NCBI GenBank assembly: GCA_946631805.1
Contig: CAMPAJ010000113.1
Location: 1 to 5,912 of the forward strand
Direction: 5' to 3'
DNA length: 5,912 bases
Origin: an uncultured Eggerthellaceae bacterium
GTDB taxonomy: Bacteria; Actinomycetota; Coriobacteriia; Coriobacteriales; Eggerthellaceae
Shown here: in pieces, positions 1 to 4,942 of the stretch
Layout of the letters: each line of letters opens with the position of its first letter
Position numbering within the stretch: the stretch's first letter is position 1
Notes under the pieces: model-generated
Told to the model about the DNA's origin: nothing
The model's database searches: none
What the model saw: only the letters and a program-made list of their open reading frames with translations
Translations under genes and position numbers: made by a program

Positions 1-357
1 CACGACCACGTGCAGCGTCGTCATGAGGGTGTAGCCGATAGCCACCGAAATGGAAGTGATGGCGGTGTTGGAAATGCCCAGCGGCGCAAGCACCGGCCGC
101 ACCAGCGCCGAGAACGCCGGCTCCCCCAGCCAACCCAGGGCGAGCGAGGCAAGCGTGATGCCGAGCTGGCAGGCCGCCAGGTAAGCGTTGACGTTGCCCG
201 ATATGCGTTTGGCCGCCTTGGCGCCGGGCTTTCCATCCTGAAGCGCCATTTCGATCTGCGACGGGCGCACGCGCACCATGGCAAATTCCGCGATGACGAA
301 AAACGCGTTCATCGCGAGGAAAAAGGCAACCAAGACGAAGCTTGTGGCTATGGACAT
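1..357 (-). CDS. CNNM/CorC (HlyC) family membrane protein, N-terminal part
   Basis: The first 119 codons of a gene that reads leftward out of the window. The product starts MSIATSFVLVAFFLAMNAFF, a hydrophobic helix (about residues 4-28) containing the typical 'NAFFVIAEFAMVRVRPSQIE' pattern. It continues with the G-N-x-N-x-Y-L-A-A-C-Q-L-G-I-T-L-A-S-L-A-L-G-W-L-G-E-P segment (about 54-80) that marks the DUF21/CNNM transmembrane domain. Family members are usually about 430 aa, with a CBS pair and a CorC_HlyC domain after this part; those would lie beyond base 1. They are integral membrane proteins, often annotated 'hemolysin family', and several are linked to Mg2+/divalent cation export. The 'hemolysin' name should not be read as a toxin claim. 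I chose the ATG at 357 because the hydrophobic segment begins there and an AAAGGGG stretch lies 11 bases upstream. A GTG four codons further upstream is possible. Confidence 0.9.
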   Translation of the reverse strand, partial: MSIATSFVLVAFFLAMNAFFVIAEFAMVRVRPSQIEMALQDGKPGAKAAKRISGNVNAYLAACQLGITLASLALGWLGEPAFSALVRPVLAPLGISNTAITSISVAIGYTLMTTLHVVV

Positions 358-397
358 GTAGTACTGCACCCCTTTGTGCGTTAGCGTAGAGCCTTAG

Positions 398-403
398 ATT
401 ATA
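398..403 (-). promoter_or_regulatory. Candidate -10 box for the CNNM/CorC gene
   Basis: A perfect TATAAT on the minus strand, 40 bases upstream of the ATG at 357. This would give a leader of roughly 35 nt. I see no convincing -35 hexamer at 16-18 bases, so only the -10 is claimed. Confidence 0.4.
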
Positions 404-610
404 CGCCCACGCATGCTCAGCGCCCCTATTCGTATAGTTTTTACAACCTATTGTTCCTTAGAATTCGCATCCTCGTGCGTTACATCAGCATTTTTGGCCG
501 CACGAACATCGCGAAACCGTTACACTACATAGTGCATGGCACCGCAAGGTTTGCGGCGCGCAGCTTTGCGATGCGATGCAAAATGCAAGCCCCGACAGAA
601 AGGAAGCACA

Positions 611-1078
611 ATGGCAGAAGAAAAGAAGGGCCTCATCCAGGAGTTTAAGGAGTTCATCGACAAGGGCAACGCGATGGACATGGCAGTCGGCGTCGTCATC
701 GGCGGTGCGTTCACGGCTATCGTCACCTCTTTGACCACCGACATCATCAACCCGCTGATCACCCTGCTCTCTGGCGGTGCCGTGGGCGAGGACGGCGTGG
801 CCATCCCGCTGACGGTCGCAGGCTTCAACATCGGCGGCATCATTTCCGCCATCATCAACTTCCTGATCATCTCGCTTGTCGTGTTCCTCATGATCAAGAG
901 CTTCAACTCCATGAAGGACGCCGGCACCAAGCTCGTCAAGGGCGAAGAGGAAGCCGAGCCCGAGATGAACCCGCCCGCATGCCCCTTCTGCAAGGAAGAG
1001 GTCAAGGAAGGCGCCACCCGCTGCCCGCATTGCGGCGGCCAGTTCGACGCCCCCGCGGCGCCCACGCCTGCGGAATAA
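611..1078 (+). CDS. mscL: Large-conductance mechanosensitive channel MscL with C-terminal zinc ribbon
   Basis: A 155-aa channel that opens under membrane tension to release solutes during hypo-osmotic shock; the family acts as a homopentamer in the cytoplasmic membrane. The N-terminal amphipathic helix (EFKEFIDKGN, 11-20) leads into the signature AMDMAVGVVIGGAFTAIV (21-38, TM1). The periplasmic loop is about residues 53-70, followed by TM2 (about 73-97, GGIISAIINFLIISLVVFLM) and the cytoplasmic helix SFNSMKDAGTKLVK. After an acidic linker there is a two-knuckle zinc ribbon with C124-P-F-C127 and C138-P-H-C141, then an Ala/Pro tail. This makes it slightly longer than the usual 130-150 aa. The start at 611 is supported by AAAGGAAG just upstream and by alignment to the conserved N-terminus. 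The longer open frame from 536 has no family support. The gene stands alone, diverges from the CNNM gene, and ends at a stem-loop terminator. Confidence 0.96.
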   Translation: MAEEKKGLIQEFKEFIDKGNAMDMAVGVVIGGAFTAIVTSLTTDIINPLITLLSGGAVGEDGVAIPLTVAGFNIGGIISAIINFLIISLVVFLMIKSFNSMKDAGTKLVKGEEEAEPEMNPPACPFCKEEVKEGATRCPHCGGQFDAPAAPTPAE

Positions 1079-1110
1079 ACGAGTAGCCGCAACATACGAA
1101 GCTACAACAA

Positions 1111-1140
1111 GGGGAGCGCACGGTAACGCGCTCCCCTTTT
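1111..1140 (+). terminator. Rho-independent terminator of mscL
   Basis: A perfect 9-bp GC-rich stem (GGGGAGCGC / GCGCTCCCC) with an 8-nt loop, followed directly by TTTT. It lies 33 bases after the mscL stop codon. Confidence 0.9.
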
Positions 1141-1191
1141 CTTGCAGGTTGGAAGGTGGATCCAGCACACCTTCATAAATATGCATATGAG

Positions 1192-1215
1192 GAGGGGGGT
1201 GCCAACGCCCCCCTT
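1192..1215 (-). terminator. Likely terminator of the ACT-domain gene
   Basis: Six G and six C face each other across GCCAAC, forming a compact hairpin about 30 bases beyond the stop of the leftward gene. On the minus strand it is followed only by TCCTCATATG, so the T tract is poor. It may work in either direction, as a second block to mscL read-through or as the end of the minus-strand block. Confidence 0.5.
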
Positions 1216-1244
1216 ACAGATTAGAAACCAGATTCTGCTGAGCG

Positions 1245-1514
1245 CTAAATCTTGTACATCATCTGGAATACGTCTTCGCGCTGAAGCGTAATCTGCACGC
1301 CGATGTTCTCCCCCGCCTCGCGCAGCCGTTCCTGCACCGCGTTGAAGCCGGCAATATCGGTGTTCAAGGTCACGATCATCGTCATCGAGAAGATTTCGCC
1401 CAGAAGCGTTTGGCTGATGTCGTCGATGTTGGCGCCGCACTCGCGCAACGCAACGGCGACCTCGGCTACGATGCCCGTCGCATCTTTACCCAGAACAGAG
1501 ATGACGCACTTCAT
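1245..1514 (-). CDS. ACT-domain protein, UPF0237 type
   Basis: An 89-aa single-domain protein. ACT domains bind small ligands, usually amino acids, and often form dimers; the role of the UPF0237 group is not established, though it resembles the GcvR regulators. The match is seen in MKCVISVLGKDATGIVAEVA (1-20), in DISQTLLGEIFSMTMIV (32-48) and in the closing IGVQITLQREDVFQMMYKI (71-89). All three follow the family pattern over its full usual length of 88-90 aa. The ATG at 1514 is preceded by AAAGGAA with a 6-base gap, so the longer open frame to 1583 is rejected. In many Gram-positive genomes this gene sits directly upstream of a UPF0210/DUF711 (PFL-family) gene. Here the downstream side holds only a hairpin and the convergent mscL, so that partner is absent locally. 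The exonuclease III gene lies 191 bases upstream on the same strand. Confidence 0.93.
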   Translation of the reverse strand: MKCVISVLGKDATGIVAEVAVALRECGANIDDISQTLLGEIFSMTMIVTLNTDIAGFNAVQERLREAGENIGVQITLQREDVFQMMYKI

Positions 1515-1550
1515 AAGCGGTTCCTTTCCCGTATCAGCTGTTGGTTCCCT

Positions 1551-1556
1551 ATTGTA
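1551..1556 (-). promoter_or_regulatory. Candidate -10 box for the ACT-domain gene
   Basis: TACAAT on the minus strand, 37 bases before the ATG at 1514, giving a leader of about 30 nt. No good -35 is visible. I found no clear terminator between the exonuclease gene and this point, so read-through from upstream is also possible. Confidence 0.35.
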
Positions 1557-1705
1557 CTTCATGGATAGCCCGCGGTGACGCATTACTACTTAGCTCCAGC
1601 GATCCCACGAAGGGGAGGCGCGATAACGGGCGATTTTGCGTCAACCCAAGATGGGCAGCCCCGCGAAGGGACGAGTAAGTACAGCCCGGCAAACGGCGCC
1701 GCGCG

Positions 1706-2491
1706 CTACAGCGCCAAGTCCAGTGCCACGGGACAGTGGTCGCTGCCATACACTTCGCCATGTATCTCGGCCGCCTCGACCGCATCGCGCAGCGCATCGC
1801 TGACCAGGAAGTAGTCGATACGCCATCCCGCGTTGTTCTTTCGCGCGTTAAAGCGGTAGCTCCACCACGAGTACACGCCCGTCGTATCGGGATGCAGCAT
1901 GCGCCACGTATCGGCGAAACCCGCATCCAGAAGCTCGGTGAACTTGCCGCGCTCCTCGTCCGAAAAGCCCGCGTTGCCGCGGTTGTTCTTGGGGTTCTTG
2001 AGGTCGATTTCCTGATGCGCCACGTTGAAATCACCGCACATGACCACGGGCTTCGCCTGCGCGGTCGAACCGTCGGGCAACGTCCCGACCTCGAGTCCCT
2101 TGCAGAAGTCGCGGAACGCATCATCCCACTGCATGCGGTGGTCGATGCGCGCGAGCCCGTCCTGCGCGTTGGGCGTGTACACGTCCACGAACCAAAGCTC
2201 CGGGAACTCCAGCGCGCAAATCCGCCCTTCGGCATCCAGATAATCATCGCCCAAGCCATGCAGCACCTGCAGCGGCTCGCGCTTGCTGAACACCGCCGTT
2301 CCCGAGTAGCCCTTCTTCTGGGCATAGCTCCAGTAGTCCCAGTAGCCAGGCAAATCCAAATCGACCTGGCCTTCCTGCAGCTTGGTCTCCTGCAACGCGA
2401 AGACGTCGGCATCGAATGTCGTAAAGATTTCCTCGAACCCCTTTTTCAGCACGGCGCGCAAGCCGTTGACGTTCCATGAAACAAATTTCAT
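1706..2491 (-). CDS. xth: Exodeoxyribonuclease III / AP endonuclease (ExoA type)
   Basis: A 261-aa cytoplasmic DNA repair nuclease. The family cleaves 5' to abasic sites and trims 3' blocking groups in base excision repair, using Mg2+. All catalytic motifs of the exonuclease III fold are present: WNVNG with N7, LQETKLQ with E35, DVYTPN with Y105, GDFNVAH with D154 and N156, SWWSYR at 209-213, RIDYFLVS with D226, and the terminal GSDHCPV with D251/H252. The length fits the family (about 250-275 aa). MKFVSWNVNG is the canonical N-terminus, and GAGGAA lies 6 bases upstream. The frame stays open to an ATG at 2656, but that 55-residue extension has no family support. Whether to call it xth, xthA or exoA is a matter of naming; the sequence looks nearer the Gram-positive ExoA branch. 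It follows rlmH on the same strand after a 204-base gap with a candidate promoter. Confidence 0.96.
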   Translation of the reverse strand: MKFVSWNVNGLRAVLKKGFEEIFTTFDADVFALQETKLQEGQVDLDLPGYWDYWSYAQKKGYSGTAVFSKREPLQVLHGLGDDYLDAEGRICALEFPELWFVDVYTPNAQDGLARIDHRMQWDDAFRDFCKGLEVGTLPDGSTAQAKPVVMCGDFNVAHQEIDLKNPKNNRGNAGFSDEERGKFTELLDAGFADTWRMLHPDTTGVYSWWSYRFNARKNNAGWRIDYFLVSDALRDAVEAAEIHGEVYGSDHCPVALDLAL

Positions 2492-2594
2492 GAGCAGTTC
2501 CTCTTTCGATTCCTGTAGACCATGCGGCCAAGACGAGCATCCCGGCCAGCGAGCTTCTTCCCAATGGGTGGGATGGAAAATCCAGGTCACTCTT

Positions 2595-2642
2595 CCAAGA
2601 ATGAGTTGCTGGACGCCCCTGGCACTCGTTCTTGGCGAGTGC
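2595..2642 (-). promoter_or_regulatory. Structured leader with two competing stem-loops upstream of exonuclease III
   Basis: Two inverted repeats share bases and cannot form together. The first is a 12-bp stem, 2595-2606 with 2624-2635 (CCAAGAATGAGT / ACTCGTTCTTGG, one wobble pair on the + strand, a C/A mismatch on the - strand). The second is a perfect 7-bp stem, 2622-2628 with 2636-2642 (GCACTCG / CGAGTGC) and a 7-nt loop. They lie between the candidate promoter and the start of the exonuclease gene. I recognise no known riboswitch. Function is inferred only from the layout. Confidence 0.35.
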
Positions 2643-2680
2643 GTGGCCAACCCCACGTTAACGGCAACTTATCGTAAAAC

Positions 2681-2708
2681 ACTATATATATGTTGTTACT
2701 TATGATAA
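2681..2708 (-). promoter_or_regulatory. Candidate promoter for exonuclease III
   Basis: On the minus strand, TTATCA (2708-2703) and TATAGT (2686-2681) are separated by 16 bases, matching 4/6 and 5/6 of the sigma-70-type consensus. The -35 overlaps the last codons of rlmH. It would give a leader of about 180 nt. The surrounding AT-rich stretch stands out from the GC-rich region. Confidence 0.45.
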
Positions 2709-3166
2709 GGCTCGTGCCGCGATATCTTGCAGGCGCGGTACAACTGCTCGAGCAAAACCACACGCGCAAGGTTATGCGGCAAGGTTATTGGCCCAAATGA
2801 AAGCAGCTCGTTTGCCCGGGCGCGTACGGCTGCGCTCGTACCGCACGAACCCCCGATGACAAATGCAACCTCGCCCGTGCCGTCAAGGGCAAGTGCGTCC
2901 AAACGGGCGGAAAGCCCTTCGCTCGAGCGCTGCTTCCCATCGATGGCCAGCACGATCACATACGCGCGCTCGTTCAGCGCTTTAAGAATAGCGGCCCCCT
3001 CGCGCTCGACCGCCGCTGCGTCACCGCCGACTTTGGCTGGATCGACGTCGGCCACTTCCACGACGGACGTTTTTGCATAGGGCTGCAGGCGCTTGAGATA
3101 CTCGGCGCATGCATCGGCCCAAAAGCGCTCTTTGAGCTTGCCAACTGCTACTACGGTGTATTTCAC
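2696..3166 (-). CDS. rlmH: 23S rRNA (pseudouridine1915-N3)-methyltransferase RlmH
   Basis: A 156-aa SPOUT-fold methyltransferase that acts on assembled 70S ribosomes, methylating the pseudouridine at position 1915 of helix 69 (E. coli numbering) with S-adenosylmethionine. The sequence has the usual N-terminus KYTVVAVGKLKERFW (2-16), AIDGKQRSSEGL (75-86), the SAM-binding knot loop FVIGGSCG (102-109), and the closing block ITLPHNLARVVLLEQLYRA (127-145) followed by HEPYHK. The length matches the family (155-159 aa). I chose a GTG start at 3166, preceded by AGGAGG with a 4-base gap. It aligns with the conserved MKY/VKY N-terminus. An ATG five codons upstream would put the Shine-Dalgarno sequence inside the coding region. 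The gene heads the minus-strand block and diverges from the VanY-like lipoprotein gene. Confidence 0.95.
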   Translation of the reverse strand: MKYTVVAVGKLKERFWADACAEYLKRLQPYAKTSVVEVADVDPAKVGGDAAAVEREGAAILKALNERAYVIVLAIDGKQRSSEGLSARLDALALDGTGEVAFVIGGSCGTSAAVRARANELLSFGPITLPHNLARVVLLEQLYRACKISRHEPYHK

Positions 3167-3170
3167 CAAA

Positions 3171-3176
3171 CCTCCT
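3171..3176 (-). promoter_or_regulatory. Ribosome binding site deciding the GTG start of rlmH
   Basis: A full AGGAGG on the minus strand, 4 bases before the GTG at 3166. It is the only strong Shine-Dalgarno near the gene and argues against the upstream ATG starts. Confidence 0.65.
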
Positions 3177-3245
3177 GCCATCGCCTGCCGGCGAGACGCC
3201 GCCACGTACGCCGCCATTTTGCAATCTGCAACCTAATCGATACTA

Positions 3246-3262
3246 GAACAGTCGCGCTGTTC
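3246..3262. promoter_or_regulatory. Perfect dyad GAACAG-N5-CTGTTC in the rlmH/vanY-like divergent gap
   Basis: A 6-bp perfect inverted repeat with a 5-base centre, lying between two divergent genes where an operator could sit. It is not a LexA box of the GAAC-N4-GTTC type, because the GAAC and GTTC halves are 9 bases apart. It may be chance or a small hairpin. Confidence 0.25.
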
Positions 3263-3347
3263 GGCTCATCACTTCCCAATCAGGCGGCAGTCCGAAAGCC
3301 CCTCGAGTAGCAACGGACGTATGCGAATGGCAACCACATTGTAACCG

Positions 3348-3377
3348 TTGAGACTCGGGCTGAAACGTTACTATATG
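3348..3377 (+). promoter_or_regulatory. Candidate promoter of the VanY-like lipoprotein
   Basis: TTGAGA (3348-3353) and TATATG (3372-3377) with an 18-base spacer. The predicted start of transcription near 3384 leaves a leader of about 30 nt before the start codon. An imperfect inverted repeat GTAAC-C-GTT ... AAC-GTTAC (3341-3349 with 3364-3371) spans the -35 and most of the spacer, so a repressor could bind here. Confidence 0.45.
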
Positions 3378-3402
3378 CAGCATGGGCAACGCAACGCGGC
3401 GA

Positions 3403-3407
3403 AGGAG
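3403..3407 (+). promoter_or_regulatory. Ribosome binding site of the VanY-like lipoprotein
   Basis: AGGAG lies 3 bases before the ATG at 3411 and 6 bases before the ATG at 3414. The 6-base gap favours the second ATG. Confidence 0.6.
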
Positions 3408-3413
3408 ACAATG

Positions 3414-4514
3414 ATGAATGCGAGAATCATCGCAGCTGTAACTGCGACGGCATTGGCGGCAACGCTTGGGTTGGCGGGATGCGGCGGCACGCAGGCCGCC
3501 TCGTCTGCGGCATCGGCGGCAAGCGACGCCTCGGCGAGCGCAAGCGCGTCGGCAAACGCAGAGCAGGGCATCGACTACCTGGCGCTCGTCAACAAGACCC
3601 ACGAGCTGCCCGCGGGCTGGGAAGACGCCGTTCAAATCAAAAGCTTCACGAACAGCGTGGGCGACGAGGTGCAGGTCGAGGCCAAAGCATACGACGCCTA
3701 CCTCGAGCTGAAGAAGGAACTGGAAGCCGAAGGCGTCTTCATCGACCTCGACTCCGCCTACCGCAGCGTCGCCGAGCAGCAAGAAATCGTCGATGATTTC
3801 ACCAAGAAATACGGCGCGGAGTACGTGAAGCTCTACGTTGCAGTGCCGGGTTATTCCGAGCACCACACGGGCCTCGCGCTGGATTTATACCTCGTCGTCG
3901 ACGGTAAAGACATCGTCGAGAACGAGGATTTGGTCACGTACCCCGAGATTTGGGAAAAGATTCACGCGAAGCTCGCCGATCACGGTTTCATCCTGCGCTA
4001 CCCGCCGCAGAAGAAAATCGAAACCGGCTACAGCTACGAGCCCTGGCATATCCGCTATGTCGACGATCCCGCGATTGCACATCAGATCATGGACGAGGGC
4101 ATAACGTTCGAGCGTTACCTGGATGCACTCGACCCGGCCATTGCCGATGCAACGGTCGATTACGGCACATCGAGCACTTACACCGAGGCCGACATCGACT
4201 CGGCACTCGACCCCGTTCTAACGGAATTCACCAGCTGGAAGGGCTGCACGCTTAAGAAGATCGCCTATGCGGGCGATGATGCCTGCGACGCCGACGAAGT
4301 AGCCTACGTTAACGAGCTGCGCGAAGCGCAGATGCCCGACGAGCCCAAATTCGACCAGGCGCTCGTGCTCACATCGGAATTCCATTCGCCTAGCGGCGAG
4401 GACGCCGCGAACACCGCATGGGAGCCCGATACCGATTACACGGACTGGACTTGGCACCTTGGCCGCACGGGCGACGACGGCGAATGGAAGCTCCTCACAT
4501 GGGGACTTGGGTAG
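3414..4514 (+). CDS. VanY-type D-alanyl-D-alanine carboxypeptidase lipoprotein (peptidase M15B) with extra C-terminal domain
   Basis: A 366-aa predicted lipoprotein. The signal peptide runs into lipobox L20-A-G-C23, so the mature protein would be lipid-anchored on the outer face of the membrane. A low-complexity Ala/Ser tether follows (28-50). The M15 core spans about 52-228: SAYRS with R117, then S148-x-H150-x-x-G-x-A-x-D157 (zinc ligands H150 and D157), and E209-P-W-H212 (catalytic Glu and third zinc ligand). Family enzymes remove the terminal D-Ala from peptidoglycan stem peptides. No van resistance genes are nearby, so ordinary wall trimming is more likely than glycopeptide resistance. 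Residues about 252-366 form a second domain starting YTEADIDSALDPVLTEF and closing with TWHLGRTGDDGEWKLLTWGLG; I cannot name it. The start may instead be the adjacent ATG at 3411. The gene stands alone, convergent with tRNA-Thr. Confidence 0.92.
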   Translation: MNARIIAAVTATALAATLGLAGCGGTQAASSAASAASDASASASASANAEQGIDYLALVNKTHELPAGWEDAVQIKSFTNSVGDEVQVEAKAYDAYLELKKELEAEGVFIDLDSAYRSVAEQQEIVDDFTKKYGAEYVKLYVAVPGYSEHHTGLALDLYLVVDGKDIVENEDLVTYPEIWEKIHAKLADHGFILRYPPQKKIETGYSYEPWHIRYVDDPAIAHQIMDEGITFERYLDALDPAIADATVDYGTSSTYTEADIDSALDPVLTEFTSWKGCTLKKIAYAGDDACDADEVAYVNELREAQMPDEPKFDQALVLTSEFHSPSGEDAANTAWEPDTDYTDWTWHLGRTGDDGEWKLLTWGLG

Positions 4515-4554
4515 AAGAGAGTTCTCGTCCTACGGGGAACCGCTAGAAAACGAA

Positions 4555-4581
4555 CAGGCCAGGTGACGTTCACCTGGCCTG
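4555..4581 (-). terminator. Shared hairpin: terminator of tRNA-Thr, possibly bidirectional
   Basis: A perfect 12-bp stem (CAGGCCAGGTGA / TCACCTGGCCTG) with a 3-nt loop. On the minus strand it is followed by TTCGTTTTC, a fair T tract placed 9 bases past the tRNA 3' end. On the plus strand it sits 40 bases after the lipoprotein stop but is followed by CTTACTTG, a weaker tail. It probably serves both convergent genes. Confidence 0.8.
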
Positions 4582-4589
4582 CTTACTTG

Positions 4590-4665
4590 TGGAGCCAACG
4601 ACCGGACTCGAACCGGTGACCTGCGCATTACGAGTGCGCTGCTCTACCAACTGAGCCACGTTGGC
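4590..4665 (-). tRNA. tRNA-Thr (anticodon CGT)
   Basis: A full 76-nt cloverleaf can be folded by eye. The acceptor stem is GCCAACG/CGTTGGC (7 perfect pairs), the D arm is GCTC...GAGC, the anticodon arm is GCGCA-CTCGTAA-TGCGC with CGT at 34-36, the variable loop is AGGTC, and the T arm is ACCGG-TTCGAGT-CCGGT. The discriminator is T, and CCA is encoded. It reads ACG threonine codons. It has its own promoter upstream and a hairpin terminator downstream. No duplicated 3' end or integrase gene is visible, so there is no sign that it serves as an integration site here. Confidence 0.97.
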
Positions 4666-4693
4666 AACAGCACTTTTTCAAGTGCGAGTACGC

Positions 4694-4722
4694 ATTATAT
4701 ATAAGTTGGCCAAAGCGCGCAA
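4694..4722 (-). promoter_or_regulatory. Promoter of tRNA-Thr
   Basis: On the minus strand, TTGCGC (4722-4717) and a perfect TATAAT (4699-4694) are separated by 17 bases. Transcription would start near 4687, about 20 bases before the mature tRNA 5' end, which is usual for tRNA genes. Confidence 0.65.
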
Positions 4723-4816
4723 ATTGAAGATTCGCCACCATAAAATATGCGCGAACTTCAACTGGCGCCCACGGTGAGCGAATCCCGCGAGCGCGCGAAC
4801 CTGGACCGCGTGTTTC

Positions 4817-4838
4817 GTTACCGTGAAGTAACCTTCAC
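4817..4838. promoter_or_regulatory. Two overlapping dyads upstream of the FhaA-like gene
   Basis: GTTAC-N6-GTAAC (4817-4832) overlaps GTGAAG-N4-CTTCAC (4823-4838); both are perfect. They lie 19 bases upstream of the candidate -35 of the FhaA-like gene and in the divergent gap with tRNA-Thr. This is a possible protein-binding site. No factor can be named. Confidence 0.3.
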
Positions 4839-4856
4839 AACAATCTGGCGTTTCTA

Positions 4857-4882
4857 TTGACAAACGCGAATTGATGTACAAT
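4857..4882 (+). promoter_or_regulatory. Candidate promoter of the FhaA-like gene
   Basis: A perfect TTGACA (4857-4862) and TACAAT (4877-4882, 5/6) in an AT-richer patch. The spacer is only 14 bases, well below the usual 16-18. Either this is a weak or activator-dependent promoter, or the true -10 is the poorer AATATC at 4880-4885 with a 17-base spacer. The leader would be about 50-55 nt. Confidence 0.45.
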
Positions 4883-4942
4883 ATCGAAGATTGCATAAAC
4901 AAGAGAAGCAACCCGGTAAACGCAGCAGAAAAAGGAGCAACC

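Noticed and set aside
1..357. A true hemolysin toxin
   Set aside because: The 'hemolysin' label of this CNNM/CorC family is historical. The visible sequence is a membrane transport-type domain.
485..1186. Long minus-strand open frames over mscL
   Set aside because: They are antisense to a clear MscL protein, have no ribosome site, and encode compositionally biased sequence typical of GC-rich shadow frames.
1736..2479. A 247-aa plus-strand frame opposite exonuclease III
   Set aside because: It is a shadow of a gene with all catalytic motifs intact on the other strand, and no family is recognisable in it.
2492..2656. In-frame N-terminal extension of exonuclease III starting at an ATG at 2656
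   Set aside because: The family begins at MKFVSWNVNG, which has a good ribosome site. The extension has no recognisable domain and would need to be read through the stem-loop leader.
3246..3262. SOS (LexA) box
   Set aside because: The Gram-positive box needs GAAC-N4-GTTC; here the halves are separated by 9 bases.
3414..4514. Vancomycin resistance determinant (vanY)
   Set aside because: The catalytic domain is VanY-like, but no vanR/S/H/A/X genes are near. M15B carboxypeptidases are common in susceptible bacteria.
4590..4665. tRNA-Thr as an integration site of a genomic island
   Set aside because: No integrase gene, no repeat of the tRNA 3' end, and ordinary genes lie on both sides within the window.
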